Below, in pieces: positions 35,903-50,067 of a DNA stretch of 64,000 nucleotides. The DNA is from [Mycobacterium] stephanolepidis (lineage in GTDB: Bacteria > Actinomycetota > Actinomycetes > Mycobacteriales > Mycobacteriaceae): NCBI RefSeq assembly GCF_002356335.1, contig NZ_AP018165.1, positions 3,038,001 through 3,102,000 of the forward strand, in the 5' to 3' direction. The position numbers were made by a program, and so were the translations under genes. The notes under the pieces are model-generated. The model was not told the origin of the DNA. It made no database searches and saw only the letters and a list, made by a program, of their open reading frames with translations. Every line of letters begins with the position of its first letter. Position 1 is the stretch's first letter.

Positions 35903-36124
35903 CTACATCAGGTGCGGCGTCTGCTTGTGGACTTTGTGATCGTGGTGCACCGTGCCGCCGACCACCGCGAATCCGAGTCCTGCGGTGACCAGTAATGCGA
36001 TAGCCGCGACCATTCCCCAGCCGTGATGTCCGGAGGCCAACGCCGCCAACCCCAGTGCGGTGATCGTGACCGACACCAGCCCAAGGAAGTAGCCGGTCCA
36101 CACGGCAAATCGATCAAGGTTCAT
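35903..36124 (-). CDS. Small two-helix membrane protein
   Basis: 73 aa, with two transmembrane helices (VWTGYFLGLVSVTITALGLAAL and MVAAIALLVTAGLGFAVVGGT) and a His-rich tail (VHHDHKVHKQTPHLM). ATG 36124 is chosen because a strong AGGAGGTG Shine-Dalgarno lies just upstream; a longer frame starts at 36142. No family recognised. It lies between convergent operons and is divergent from the next gene. Confidence 0.7.
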   Translation of the reverse strand: MNLDRFAVWTGYFLGLVSVTITALGLAALASGHHGWGMVAAIALLVTAGLGFAVVGGTVHHDHKVHKQTPHLM

Positions 36125-36245
36125 TTCGAAACACCTCCTCATCCAGCGTTTCCCAGAATACTCCGCAAGTGACCTGGATCACATAGGCGACGTCTGGCAA
36201 ACCCCGGATATCATCGAGTGAGCTACGCGATCAGGGGGAGAGTTC

Positions 36246-36587
36246 ATGTCGTATCCACAGCAGTATCCAGCCGCTGCACCCAGGTACTTCCAGATACGGC
36301 TCACCAAACACACCGGGATGCTGATCATGTTCAGCACCCGGTCCTACACGATCACCGGCACACTTGAGCAGTGCGAGGCGGCCTACCGCGATGCCCAGAC
36401 CCATAATCTGGCCGCCGGGTGGTGGAGCTTTCTGTCCGTCCTCGTCATGAACTGGGTCGCGATCTTCGGAAACATGGGGCAGATCAGACAGATCCGACGA
36501 TTGGCAGCGCAGCCGCCGGTGTACCAGGGCTACCCACCGGCCGGATATCCGCAGCCGCAGTATCCGCAGTACCCACCGACGCATTGA
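36246..36587 (+). CDS. Hypothetical protein with hydrophobic middle and Pro/Tyr-rich tail
   Basis: 113 aa. The N-terminal half (RYFQIRLTKHTGMLIMFSTRSYTITG) is short and beta-like. A hydrophobic segment follows (AAGWWSFLSVLVMNWVAIFGNMG), then a Pro/Tyr/Gln-rich C-terminus of YPP/YPQ repeats. The start ATG 36246 has GGGGGAGAG upstream. No family recognised. Its stop lies directly against the end of dinF (36588). Confidence 0.65.
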   Translation: MSYPQQYPAAAPRYFQIRLTKHTGMLIMFSTRSYTITGTLEQCEAAYRDAQTHNLAAGWWSFLSVLVMNWVAIFGNMGQIRQIRRLAAQPPVYQGYPPAGYPQPQYPQYPPTH

Positions 36588-39367
<2,780 letters not shown>

Positions 39368-39368
39368 G

Positions 39369-42158
<2,790 letters not shown>

Positions 42159-42246
42159 TGCTCTCCTGTCTGCGAGGCAGCGGCTTCAGGCGCCGTGCCT
42201 CGTGTTAGCTGTGATGGACGATCATCATCGACGCTTCACGGTGTGC

Positions 42247-42564
42247 TCATTGTTTGTCGTTGCCAATCTCTTGGTATTGCTCAACATGTTCGAAGACCAC
42301 GGAGGTATCCGGGGTTCCGCCGATCCGCAGCGCTCGAGCGAAAGCCCGCCGTTTCACCGCCAGGTGATAACACTGCGCCGACCTGTGCAACCACGCACCT
42401 CGGCCGGGCAGTCTGCGGCGGGCATCGACAACTACATGCCGATCATCCGCAGCAACCACACGAAGCAGATCTGCAGCCAACTCTCGTCCCCGGCAACCGA
42501 CGCATGTCCGTACCGGTTTACCGGTCGGGGCATGTGCGAACGCCGAAGTCTCGCGCTGGATCAC
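42247..42564 (-). CDS. YlxR-family (DUF448) RNA-binding protein
   Basis: 105 aa. The family motifs are VRTCVGCRGRE (CxxC-type), LLRVVA and the RRLPGRGAWLHRS loop that binds RNA. In most bacteria ylxR sits between nusA and infB, and here it is adjacent to infB but separated from nusA by three inserted genes. GTG 42564 starts the frame; the region before the CVGC motif is about 20 residues longer than the short family form, so a later start is possible. Role: RNA-linked regulation, not well defined. Confidence 0.88.
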   Translation of the reverse strand: MIQRETSAFAHAPTGKPVRTCVGCRGRELAADLLRVVAADDRHVVVDARRRLPGRGAWLHRSAQCYHLAVKRRAFARALRIGGTPDTSVVFEHVEQYQEIGNDKQ

Positions 42565-42637
42565 GGCTTAGTCTACCGTCCGCGACACCTTATTTATGAA
42601 TCGGGCCACAGCCTCGAATGACACGGCTGTATTCCGG

Positions 42638-43075
42638 TCACCGAACCCCTGCCACGACGAGCACCACGACACCGATCAATGCCAGTGTCTTGATGCACTC
42701 GATCGCGACATATGCCAGGTGCAGGCGGCTGCGCCCGGCATACGCGGCTCCGTGGCGAATCGCATTGGTTCGTCTCATCATGGCCGGGCGCACAATCACC
42801 AGCTGAACCGCGAGGCAGGCACATGTTGCGAGAACAGCGGCGACTGCGGCCGTGGAGAGGTGGCCGGCCACCACCAGTAACACCAGGGCCGAGGCCACCG
42901 CACACTCCACCGCGTTCAGCGCACCGAACACCAGACGGCCTATCCCGAGCCCTATCTGAAGGGTGACACCCGGGGCCCGGAATTTCAGTGGCGCCTCGAT
43001 GAATGAGATCGCCACCACCAGGCCCAACCAGAATGCGGCCAGTGCTGCCACCACGACGTCGATGCGTGTCATCAC
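42638..43075 (-). CDS. Four-helix membrane protein linked to the NO-detoxification module
   Basis: 145 aa, with four transmembrane helices (ALAAFWLGLVVAISFIEAPL, IGRLVFGALNAVECAVASAL, AVLATCACLAVQLVIV and IKTLALIGVVVLVVAG). The ISFIEAPLKFRAPGVTLQIGL block looks conserved in a membrane-protein family that I cannot name. ATG 43075 overlaps the stop of hmp by 4 nt, so it is translated with it. A role in nitric-oxide or nitrosative-stress metabolism is inferred only from that context. Confidence 0.6.
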   Translation of the reverse strand: MMTRIDVVVAALAAFWLGLVVAISFIEAPLKFRAPGVTLQIGLGIGRLVFGALNAVECAVASALVLLVVAGHLSTAAVAAVLATCACLAVQLVIVRPAMMRRTNAIRHGAAYAGRSRLHLAYVAIECIKTLALIGVVVLVVAGVR

Positions 43076-44259
43076 ATAGCCGATGCCAACGGCCCAAACA
43101 GCTCGTGATTGATCTGCTCCTGCGGAATCCCCAGAGACACCAGGTCGTCATTGATGGCCGACATGAACGGCCGCGGGCCGCAGACGAACACCGTGGACAG
43201 TCGGTTGAGTGGTAGTCGGTGCAGGCTCATGCGGCCGACACCGTGCACGGGATGCTCCACATGCGCCCGTTCGTACCATGTGTGCAGCCGGCCGGCGGGC
43301 AGTCGTCCCACCAGATCCGCCAACTCGTGCCGGTAGGCGTGTGCGGCCGCCGACTGGTCGGCGTGCAGGACCACGACCTCTCGCGGCGACTGTGTGGCCA
43401 CGAGCTCTTGCAGCATCCCCATGATGGGCGTGCAGCCGATACCCGCGGATACCAGGACCAGCGGATCCGTCGAATCGTCGAGGGTGAACTCGCCCATGGG
43501 CACCGAGACGCGCAGCTGTTGCCCCTCGAAGACGTTGTCGTAGATGAAGTTCGACACTTCGCCCGCAGGGGTGCCACTGGCGCTGATTCGTTTGACGGCG
43601 ATACGCCAGCCGCCCTCATGTGCGCCCCGGGACAAACTGTATTGACGAATCTGCCTGGCCCCGTCCGGCAACGTAACTTGCACCGATATGTACTGCCCCG
43701 GAAGGAAACTCGGTAGTTCACCGAATACAGCGCGCAACTCGAACCCGGCCACATCCGCCGATTCCAGCTGGCGGCGTACCACCACGACCTGCCGCCACAC
43801 ATCGCCGGGCGCAACACCCGCAGCGCCGTACAACGCCTTCTCGCGTGCGATCAACTCATTGGCCATGAGCCAGTAGAACTCGCTCCACGCCGCCGCGACC
43901 TCTGCGGTCACCGCGTCCCCCAGCACTTCAGCGATCGCCGCAAACAGGTGCTCGTAGACGATCGGATACTGTTCGGCGACAATTCCCAGCGAGGCATGCT
44001 TGTGCGCGATCCTGTCGAGCACCGAATCATATTGGGCGCCATTGCCTTCCAACACCATCCCGGCGAAAGACGCGATCGACGCGGCGAGCGCCTTCGGCTG
44101 CTCCCCCGCCGCCTGGTTGCCGCGGTTGAACAGATCACGAAGCAGTTCGGGGTGCGCCGCGAACATCTTGGAGTAGAACAACGGTGTAATCTCGTCGATC
44201 GCCCCGGCAACCGCGGGGAGAGTTTGACGGATGACTGCCAGCGACTCTGCTGATAGCAC
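43072..44259 (-). CDS. hmp: Flavohemoprotein (nitric oxide dioxygenase)
   Basis: Converts NO to nitrate with O2, FAD and NAD(P)H in the cytoplasm. 395 aa. The globin domain has Tyr B10 (Y29, LFYSKM), Gln E7 (Q54) and proximal His F8 (H88, HKHASLGI). The FAD domain has RQYSLS, and the NAD(P)H domain has GIGCTPIMGML and VFVCGPRPFM. The frame is open upstream to 44592, but GTG 44259 gives the canonical N-terminus (LSAESLAVIR) and has an AAGGAAG Shine-Dalgarno. It lies 4 nt after nsrR, so it shares its transcript. Confidence 0.95.
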   Translation of the reverse strand: MLSAESLAVIRQTLPAVAGAIDEITPLFYSKMFAAHPELLRDLFNRGNQAAGEQPKALAASIASFAGMVLEGNGAQYDSVLDRIAHKHASLGIVAEQYPIVYEHLFAAIAEVLGDAVTAEVAAAWSEFYWLMANELIAREKALYGAAGVAPGDVWRQVVVVRRQLESADVAGFELRAVFGELPSFLPGQYISVQVTLPDGARQIRQYSLSRGAHEGGWRIAVKRISASGTPAGEVSNFIYDNVFEGQQLRVSVPMGEFTLDDSTDPLVLVSAGIGCTPIMGMLQELVATQSPREVVVLHADQSAAAHAYRHELADLVGRLPAGRLHTWYERAHVEHPVHGVGRMSLHRLPLNRLSTVFVCGPRPFMSAINDDLVSLGIPQEQINHELFGPLASAM

Positions 44260-44263
44260 GTGA

Positions 44264-44677
44264 CTACTTCCTTTCCATTGTTGGACGGGCGATTTCGGCC
44301 ACAGTCCACTGATCGAGCTCGGCGAAGAATGCCTCTTGCGCCGAGCGAAGCGCGTCGCGCAGGCGACAGTTGTGCCGAAGGGGGCAGGGCACCCCTCCCT
44401 CGCAGTCGATGACCTCGCCGTCGCGCTCCAACTTTCGGGCCAATGATCCGACCCGACGGTCGAGCCCGCCCTGCGTGATGCACACTCCCCCGTGGCGTCC
44501 GCGCGTGGACTCGATCGCGCCCATTTCCGAAAGTCGGGCAACAACTTTCGTGGCGTGCGTATAGGACACACAGAGTTGGGCGGCAAGATCATCGGTGTGC
44601 AGCTGAACGCCCGGCCCTGCGTTGGCCAGCCGCATGACGATGCGCAGACCCAGGTCGGTGAATCGCGTTAGTTGCAC
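44264..44677 (-). CDS. nsrR: NsrR-type Rrf2 family repressor
   Basis: A nitric-oxide-sensing iron-sulfur regulator, 137 aa. The N-terminal Rrf2 winged helix is MQLTRFTDLGLRIVMRLAN with DLAAQLCVSYTHATKVVARL. The C-terminal cluster-binding Cys are C92, C98 and C104 (CEGGVPCPLRHNC, CX5CX5C), as in NsrR. GTG 44677 lies inside an inverted repeat that is the candidate NsrR operator, so autoregulation is expected. It controls hmp directly downstream. Confidence 0.92.
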   Translation of the reverse strand: MQLTRFTDLGLRIVMRLANAGPGVQLHTDDLAAQLCVSYTHATKVVARLSEMGAIESTRGRHGGVCITQGGLDRRVGSLARKLERDGEVIDCEGGVPCPLRHNCRLRDALRSAQEAFFAELDQWTVAEIARPTMERK

Positions 44678-44707
44678 ATAACTTGTATATGAGATGCAAG
44701 TTATGTG
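44675..44707 (-). promoter_or_regulatory. NsrR-type operator overlapping the nsrR start
   Basis: Arms AACTTGTATAT and AGATGCAAGTT (44680-44690 and 44692-44702) separated by 1 base, the 11-1-11 architecture of NsrR sites; compare the AANATGCATTT consensus. The outer repeat extends to perfect CACATAACTTG/CAAGTTATGTG arms (44675-44685, 44697-44707). It covers the GTG start codon, so bound NsrR would block its own expression. Confidence 0.75.
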
Positions 44708-44757
44708 CCGATAGGGACTTTGGTCAGTACCTACGGGCTACCGAGTACTACTCGGCG

Positions 44758-45753
44758 TTAGTTTTCGGGATCTGCGTCACTTCTGATGTCGATACGCCAT
44801 CCCGTCAGACGCGCGGCGAGCCTTGCGTTCTGCCCTTCTTTACCGATGGCCAGGGAAAGCTGGAAGTCGGGGACGATGACGCGCGCAGCCTTACCCGCCT
44901 CATCGATCACCGAGACCGACACCACCTTGGCGGGCGAGAGCGCGTTCGCGACGAACCGCGCGGGATCCGGGTCGTAATCGATGATGTCGATCTTCTCGCC
45001 GGCGAGTTCGCTCATCACATTGCGCACGCGCTGGCCCATGGGGCCGATGCAGGCACCCTTGGCGTTGAGCCCGGATACCTTCGAAGCCACCGCGATCTTG
45101 GACCGATGCCCCGCCTCGCGGGCAACCGCGACGATCTCCACGGAACCGTCGCTGATCTCCGGGACCTCAAGCGAGAACAGCTTGCGCACCAGATTCGGGT
45201 GTGTCCTGGACAAGGTGATCAACGGCTCACGTGCGCCTCGGGATACTCCGACGACATAGCAGCGCAACCGATCTCCGTGGCGGTACTCCTCGCCCGGCAC
45301 TTGTTCGGCCGCAGGGATCACACCTTCGGAGCCCTTCGTCTCACTGCCCATGCGAACCACGACAAGACCACGCGCGTTGGCCCGGGCGTCGCGCTGGATC
45401 ACACCGCCGACAATCTCGCCCTCACGCGTAGAGAACTCGCCGAACTTGTGCTCGTTCTCCGCATCGCGCACACCCTGCTGGAACACCTGCCGCGCGGTGG
45501 TGGCCGCGATGCGGCCGAATCCTTCTGGCGTGGCATCCCATTCGGTGATGAGATTGCCGTCCTCGTCGGTCTCGCGGGCCAGCACGCGGACCACACCCGT
45601 CTTGCGATCGAGTTCGATACGCGCATTGGGTTCGTTGCCGTCGGTATGCCGGTAGGCCGTCAGGAGCGCCGACTTGATGATGTCAATCGCCTCGTCAACC
45701 GTGATGCCCTTATCGGCAGCCATCAGGTTTACCGCCGCGGGATCGATATTCAT
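44758..45753 (-). CDS. nusA: Transcription termination/antitermination factor NusA
   Basis: 331 aa. N-terminal RNA-polymerase-binding domain ([20 protein letters not shown]), S1 domain ([12 protein letters not shown]), then KH1 ([17 protein letters not shown]) and KH2 ([19 protein letters not shown]). The Actinobacteria-typical short C-terminus (no AR repeats) fits the length. ATG 45753 overlaps the rimP stop by 4 nt. Normally followed directly by ylxR-infB, but here the nsrR-hmp module intervenes. Confidence 0.96.
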   Translation of the reverse strand: MNIDPAAVNLMAADKGITVDEAIDIIKSALLTAYRHTDGNEPNARIELDRKTGVVRVLARETDEDGNLITEWDATPEGFGRIAATTARQVFQQGVRDAENEHKFGEFSTREGEIVGGVIQRDARANARGLVVVRMGSETKGSEGVIPAAEQVPGEEYRHGDRLRCYVVGVSRGAREPLITLSRTHPNLVRKLFSLEVPEISDGSVEIVAVAREAGHRSKIAVASKVSGLNAKGACIGPMGQRVRNVMSELAGEKIDIIDYDPDPARFVANALSPAKVVSVSVIDEAGKAARVIVPDFQLSLAIGKEGQNARLAARLTGWRIDIRSDADPEN

Positions 45754-46277
45754 GCGCCACCTCCAGTTTCGGCTGCCCCAGCCAGATTGAGTTCTTGCGG
45801 GTTGGGTGTTGTGAACTCCACCTGCACAACCGCGCTCTCGATATCGGAGAACGCAAGGTCACGCACGGTCCAGCCGGTGCCCTTGACAGGCTTACGCAAC
45901 ACCACCTGTATCCCGTCATCGTTCGCGATGCCGATGCGGCCGAGTAAGTCTTCGCCATCGGTCAGGCGAATCTGCGCCAGCCGACCATGTGCACGTCGAA
46001 AATGCGTGGGAGTGGTCAACGGCCGGTCGACGCCGGGCGTGGTGATCTCCAGGTCGTACGCCTCCCAGCCGGTGTCCGCCTCGTCCAACAATCCCGATGC
46101 GGTCCGGCTCAGTGCGGCGACCGCGTCCAAGTCCACGGGAGAATCCGAGTCGACCACCACGGCGATGCGGGCGGGAACCGTGGCTTCGTTGACGACGACG
46201 CTCTCGATCTCGACGCCTGACCGGGAGAACTCGGGACCCAGCAGCTCGATCACCTGGTCATCGGATGGCAGCCCCAT
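45750..46277 (-). CDS. rimP: Ribosome maturation factor RimP
   Basis: Needed for 30S maturation. 175 aa with the family's two domains: [22 protein letters not shown] and [29 protein letters not shown] 46277 has GAGGAG about 11 nt upstream. The stop overlaps nusA by 4 nt; first gene of the rimP-nusA operon. Confidence 0.95.
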   Translation of the reverse strand: MGLPSDDQVIELLGPEFSRSGVEIESVVVNEATVPARIAVVVDSDSPVDLDAVAALSRTASGLLDEADTGWEAYDLEITTPGVDRPLTTPTHFRRAHGRLAQIRLTDGEDLLGRIGIANDDGIQVVLRKPVKGTGWTVRDLAFSDIESAVVQVEFTTPNPQELNLAGAAETGGGA

Positions 46278-46417
46278 GGCGATTGTGGCTCCTCATCTTG
46301 AGTTGTCGGGCGGTTCAGCTTGCACACACTAGTCGGACTCTCGTCCTGACCAGCACTCCACCTTACGCCCGGCGAGGGCTGTCATGCGCGAACCGCGCGC
46401 ACTGGCAGGATGGGCGA
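46278..46417. promoter_or_regulatory. Divergent region between rimP and the Tat lipoprotein gene
   Basis: 140 bp holding the promoters of both divergent genes. No clear operator or leaderless hexamer was identified. Confidence 0.3.
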
Positions 46418-46885
46418 ATGCCCAGAAGCCTGTCGCGCCGCGACCTGTTGATCGGCGGGGCCGCACTCGGCGTCGCCGTCGTGGCCGCCGCGTGCCAGCA
46501 GGCACCCGACACCAAACCCGAGGTGGACGACCTGCTCACCCAGATCGACCTTGCGCAGCGCGATGCGGCATCGGCCTCCGCGGCGGCCACCGCCAATCCA
46601 GATGTGGCAGCCGCGCTGATGGCCGTGGCGACAATCCGCCGGGCGCACGGCGTCGCGCTGAGCAAGGAGCTCGCGCGCGTCCCGGGGGCGACCACGACTG
46701 CCCCGGCTTCCAGCACCACCACCGCACCGGCGTCAGCTCCACAGGTCGATCAGGTCAAGACTCAACTCAAGGACTCATCGCGATCGGCGATGGATCTGGC
46801 CACCAAATACAGCGGATACCGCGCCGGCCTGTTGGCCTCGATCAGCGCGGCATGCGCCTCGGCCGCCGAGGTTGATCTGCCATGA
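46418..46885 (+). CDS. Tat-signal lipoprotein of unknown function
   Basis: 155 aa. The Tat motif SRRDLLIGG sits close to the N-terminus, followed by a hydrophobic stretch ending at VVAAAC, a lipobox. It is therefore exported folded and lipidated at Cys26. The rest is helical with a Thr/Ser/Ala-rich linker (ATTTAPASSTTTAPASAPQ). Position equals the Rv2843-type gene beside rimP. Overlaps the next gene by 4 nt. No function known. Confidence 0.85.
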   Translation: MPRSLSRRDLLIGGAALGVAVVAAACQQAPDTKPEVDDLLTQIDLAQRDAASASAAATANPDVAAALMAVATIRRAHGVALSKELARVPGATTTAPASSTTTAPASAPQVDQVKTQLKDSSRSAMDLATKYSGYRAGLLASISAACASAAEVDLP

Positions 46886-47352
46886 CCACGACCGAGCCCA
46901 CCCCACAGCCGGCCTCCTCGACCGACGACACCGCGCTGGCCGATGCCCTGGCCAACGAGCATGCGGCCATCTACGCGTATGGGCTGGTGTCCGCGCACTC
47001 GGTGCCCGACAACAACTGGCTGGTCACCGAGTGCCTGATCGAGCACCGACAGTGCCGCGAGGAGTGCATCGCCAAGCTGCGTGCCCGTTCGGCGGCCGCA
47101 CCGGTGGCCGCCGCCGGTTACAAGGTCCCGTTCCCGGTGACGAACCCCGCCGATGCCACGAAACTGGCGCTGCAGCTCGAGGCGGACACCGCGGCGCGCT
47201 GGCGGGCCGTCGCCGAGCAGGCCGACAACAGTGACGATCGTGGATTCGCGGTGCGAATGCTCACCGAGAGCGCGATTCGCGCGGCGCGGTGGCGAGTTGC
47301 CTCCGACATCACGCCTGCCAGTGTCGCGTTCCCGGGAGGGAACGAAAACTAA
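46882..47352 (+). CDS. DUF4439 ferritin-like protein
   Basis: 156 aa, a ferritin-like helical bundle: LADALANEHAAIYAYGLVSAH (E, H pattern) and LIEHRQCREECIAKL, with further helices ending VRMLTESAIRAARWR. This corresponds to the DUF4439 family and the Rv2844-type position. Overlaps the lipoprotein gene by 4 nt, suggesting the two act together. The 3' end overlaps by 4 nt the end of the convergent SRPBCC gene. Metal binding is inferred only. Confidence 0.8.
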   Translation: MTTTEPTPQPASSTDDTALADALANEHAAIYAYGLVSAHSVPDNNWLVTECLIEHRQCREECIAKLRARSAAAPVAAAGYKVPFPVTNPADATKLALQLEADTAARWRAVAEQADNSDDRGFAVRMLTESAIRAARWRVASDITPASVAFPGGNEN

Positions 47353-47831
47353 GCGAAGTGCTTCTGGGTGTCGCTGATCAGTCCGGACAACCCACGACGG
47401 ATCACCGGCTTGAGGTGGCGGGTGAACCCGAGCGAGGGCTCGATGAAGAAGCTCCAGGTGAACAACGACCCCGTCGCGGTACCCACCACTTCATAGAGCT
47501 CGCCGAAACGCCTGGTGCCCGGAAAGGTCGCCGTCTCGACGGTGAACGCATTGCGATACCGCTCGGGGCTCTCCTCCCACACAATGAACCGTTCGTGCAC
47601 GGCCGCACCGGGGAGCGCGAGCTTGGCGGTGCGGGTGGAACCCACGCCGCGCGGCTCCGGCGAAGTCCAGCTGATCTTGTTGATGGCCTTGCACCAATGC
47701 AGCGGGCTTTCGCCATTGAGTTCGGCCCACACCGTTGCCGCATCCTTGGGCAGGGGCGTGGAGAACGTGTACACGAAATCGCTTGTGTTGAAATCGCTTT
47801 CGACCAGCGGGGCGAGCTTGAAGGACGGCAT
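47349..47831 (-). CDS. SRPBCC-superfamily protein
   Basis: 160 aa, helix-grip fold. DFVYTFSTPLPKDAATVWAELNGESPLHWCKAINKISW is the START/polyketide-cyclase-type opening, and RFGELYEVVGTATGSLFTWSFFIEPS the ligand-pocket strand pair. Ligand unknown. ATG 47831 is preferred over the longer frame from 47951, because TATTGT lies 7 nt upstream. It follows proS by 17 nt on the same strand. Confidence 0.78.
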   Translation of the reverse strand: MPSFKLAPLVESDFNTSDFVYTFSTPLPKDAATVWAELNGESPLHWCKAINKISWTSPEPRGVGSTRTAKLALPGAAVHERFIVWEESPERYRNAFTVETATFPGTRRFGELYEVVGTATGSLFTWSFFIEPSLGFTRHLKPVIRRGLSGLISDTQKHFA

Positions 47832-47844
47832 GACTATTACAATA
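47832..47844 (-). promoter_or_regulatory. Leaderless promoter of the SRPBCC gene
   Basis: TATTGT (47844-47839, minus strand), 7 nt before ATG 47831. Confidence 0.5.
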
Positions 47845-47848
47845 TCGC

Positions 47849-49591
47849 CTACCGAATCGCGGCCGTGACGGACGTCACTGCATCGGCCACCGCAATGGAT
47901 TGCGCCTCTCCGGTGAATCGGTTGCGCAGCTCGATGGTGCCGTCGGCCCAACCGCGGCCGATCACCACAATCCAGGGCACGCCGAGCAGTTCGGCATCCT
48001 TGAATTTCACACCCGGCGAAGCCGTCCGGTCGTCGAGCAGCACCTCGTGACCCAGCCGATCTAGATCGGCGGCCAGCGCTTCGGCGCCGGCCCGCGCGGC
48101 CTCATCCTTGTTCGCGATAACCACGTGCACGTCGAACGGCGATACCGCGGTAGGCCACCGCAGCCCAAGCTCGTCATGCTGCTGCTCGGCGACGACGGCC
48201 ACCAGCCGCGAGACGCCGACGCCGTAAGAACCCTGGGTGAGCCGCACGGGCTTGCCGTTCTCCCCGAGCACATCCACGGTGAACGCATCGGTGTATTTGC
48301 GGCCCAACTGGAAAATGTGGCCGATCTCGATTCCGCGTGCTGACACCAGCTGACCTGCGCCATCGGGTGACGGATCGCCGTCGCGAACCTCGGCGGCCTC
48401 GATGGTGCCGTCCGGGGTGAAGTCGCGCCCCGCGACGAGGTTCACCACATGCTTTCCGGGTTCGTCGGCGCCGGTGATCCAGCTGGTGCCCTCCACGACC
48501 CGCGGATCTACGAGGTAGCGAACACCGTTGGCGATCAATCCTTTCGGTCCGATGTATCCGCGCACCAGGAACGGATGCTTGGCGAAGTCCGCATCACCGA
48601 GCAGCTCGTATTCGGCAGGCTCGAGCGCGGCTCCGAGTCGCTTGTCGTCGACCTCGCGGTCCCCGGGGACTCCGACGGCCAGCAGCTCCCACTCACCACC
48701 GGGCTGACGCACCTTCAGCAGGATGTTCTTGAGGGTGTCGGCGGCTGTGACGGTCCCGCCGAGATCAGCCGAATTCGCCCAGTCAACCAGCGTCGCGATG
48801 GTCGGGGTATCGCCCGTCTCGTGCACGACGGCCTCAGGCAGGCCCTCCACAGACCGCGCGGGTGGTGCCGGCGTGATGACGGCCTCGACGTTGGCCGCAT
48901 AACCGGATTCCACGCACCGCACGAAAGTGTCTTCCCCGGTAGGGCTTTCAGCGAGGAACTCCTCGGACGCGCTACCACCCATGGCTCCCGAGGTGGCCGC
49001 GACAATCACGTAGTCCAGGCCCAGCCTGCCGAAGATGCGTTGGTACGCCTCGCGGTGTGCGCGGTAGGCGGTCTTGAGGCCGTCATCGGAGGTATCAAAG
49101 GAGTACGAGTCCTTCATGACGAATTCGCGACCGCGCAGAATGCCCGCGCGAGGACGCGCCTCGTCCCGGTACTTGGTCTGAACCTGGTAGAGGATGACCG
49201 GAAAATCCTTGTAGGAGCTGTACTCCCCCTTCACGGTGAGCGCGAACAACTCCTCGTGGGTGGGGCCGAGCATCATGTCGTTATCGCGGCGGTCCTTGAG
49301 CCGGAACAGTGAGTCGCCGTACTCGGTCCACCGGTTGGTGGTCTCGTAGGGTGCGCGCGGAAGCAGAGCGGGCAGCAGGATCTCCTGACCGCCAATGGCA
49401 TTCATCTCTTCGCGGACGATGTCCTCGATCTTGCGGAGCACCCGCAGGCCGAGCGGCAGCCAGCTGTACACACCCGGCGCGATGGGACGCACGTATCCCG
49501 CGCGGATGAGCAACTTGTGGCTGGGGACTTCGGCATCGGCCGGGTCGTCGCGCAGCGTCCGTACGAAAAGCTCGGAGAGCCGGGTGATCAT
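47849..49591 (-). CDS. proS: Prolyl-tRNA synthetase (bacterial type)
   Basis: Class II aaRS, 580 aa. Motif 1 ([24 protein letters not shown]), motif 2 ([29 protein letters not shown]) and motif 3 ([17 protein letters not shown]), with the INS editing insertion between motifs 2 and 3. ATG 49591 has AGAGG upstream. That ribosome site is inside one copy of the 21-bp repeat at 49595-49646. It is the Rv2845c position between the SRPBCC and efpA loci. Confidence 0.96.
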   Translation of the reverse strand: MITRLSELFVRTLRDDPADAEVPSHKLLIRAGYVRPIAPGVYSWLPLGLRVLRKIEDIVREEMNAIGGQEILLPALLPRAPYETTNRWTEYGDSLFRLKDRRDNDMMLGPTHEELFALTVKGEYSSYKDFPVILYQVQTKYRDEARPRAGILRGREFVMKDSYSFDTSDDGLKTAYRAHREAYQRIFGRLGLDYVIVAATSGAMGGSASEEFLAESPTGEDTFVRCVESGYAANVEAVITPAPPARSVEGLPEAVVHETGDTPTIATLVDWANSADLGGTVTAADTLKNILLKVRQPGGEWELLAVGVPGDREVDDKRLGAALEPAEYELLGDADFAKHPFLVRGYIGPKGLIANGVRYLVDPRVVEGTSWITGADEPGKHVVNLVAGRDFTPDGTIEAAEVRDGDPSPDGAGQLVSARGIEIGHIFQLGRKYTDAFTVDVLGENGKPVRLTQGSYGVGVSRLVAVVAEQQHDELGLRWPTAVSPFDVHVVIANKDEAARAGAEALAADLDRLGHEVLLDDRTASPGVKFKDAELLGVPWIVVIGRGWADGTIELRNRFTGEAQSIAVADAVTSVTAAIR

Positions 49592-49594
49592 TGA

Positions 49595-49646
49595 TGAGCC
49601 TCTCGGGCGAAGACCATGTTTTCGTTGAGCCTCTCGGGCGAAGACC
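49595..49646. repeat. 21-bp direct repeat in the proS leader
   Basis: Two identical 21-bp copies (49595-49615 and 49626-49646; the unit begins TGAGCCTCTC and ends GAAGACC) with a 10-bp spacer. Copy 1 contains the proS Shine-Dalgarno (AGAGG on the minus strand). Confidence 0.75.
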
Positions 49647-49694
49647 GTCAGTTACGGTTGCACAGCATATCGGCGCGCCATCGCGGCCTCCGGC

Positions 49695-49707
49695 TAGCAT
49701 CGAGCGC
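49695..49707 (+). promoter_or_regulatory. Leaderless promoter of the small exported protein
   Basis: TAGCAT at 49695-49700, 7 nt before ATG 49708. Confidence 0.5.
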
Positions 49708-50067
49708 ATGCGTGCGTGGGCGATCATTCCGGCGATGGCGGTGTTCGGTGTGGGGGTCGCGGCGCCGGCCGACGCCGCCCCTGCCACGGTCAAGTACTCG
49801 TTGTCGGCGATCGGAATCGGCAATGCCGACTTCACCGTCTCCTATCAAGACGGCAATCAGCTGCGCGAAGAGTCGGGGCACACGTTCGCCGGGTACTACT
49901 GGGAACGCACGGTGAAACTCAACGGAGCGGCGCCGGTTCTTCGGGTGACCGCGGACGGACCTCCGAGCGTCTTCCGCATGTCGTGTCACATCACCGTCAA
50001 CGACGGCATTCCCATCACCAACGGATTGCTGTTCCGCGCCGGGGACTACACCCCGCAGGACTGCTAG
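49708..50067 (+). CDS. Small exported protein, MmpS-like topology
   Basis: 119 aa. A short signal peptide (MRAWAIIPAMAVFGVGVAAPADAA) is followed by an all-beta mature part: VKYSLSAIGIGNADFTVSYQ, TVKLNGAAPVLRVTADGPPSV and CHITVNDGIPIT, with two Cys (MSCH and the final QDC) likely paired. The pattern resembles the C-terminal domain of MmpS proteins, but no MmpL partner is adjacent and the match is from memory. The start is fixed by the leaderless TAGCAT. Convergent with efpA, ends overlapping by 4 nt. Confidence 0.7.
   Translation: MRAWAIIPAMAVFGVGVAAPADAAPATVKYSLSAIGIGNADFTVSYQDGNQLREESGHTFAGYYWERTVKLNGAAPVLRVTADGPPSVFRMSCHITVNDGIPITNGLLFRAGDYTPQDC

Noticed and set aside
43072..44592. 506-aa frame giving a longer hmp product
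   Set aside because: The N-terminal 111 residues lie in nsrR; a Shine-Dalgarno and conserved globin N-terminus start at GTG 44259.
44683..46332. 549-aa + strand frame opposite nusA and rimP
   Set aside because: Antisense frame with no domain.
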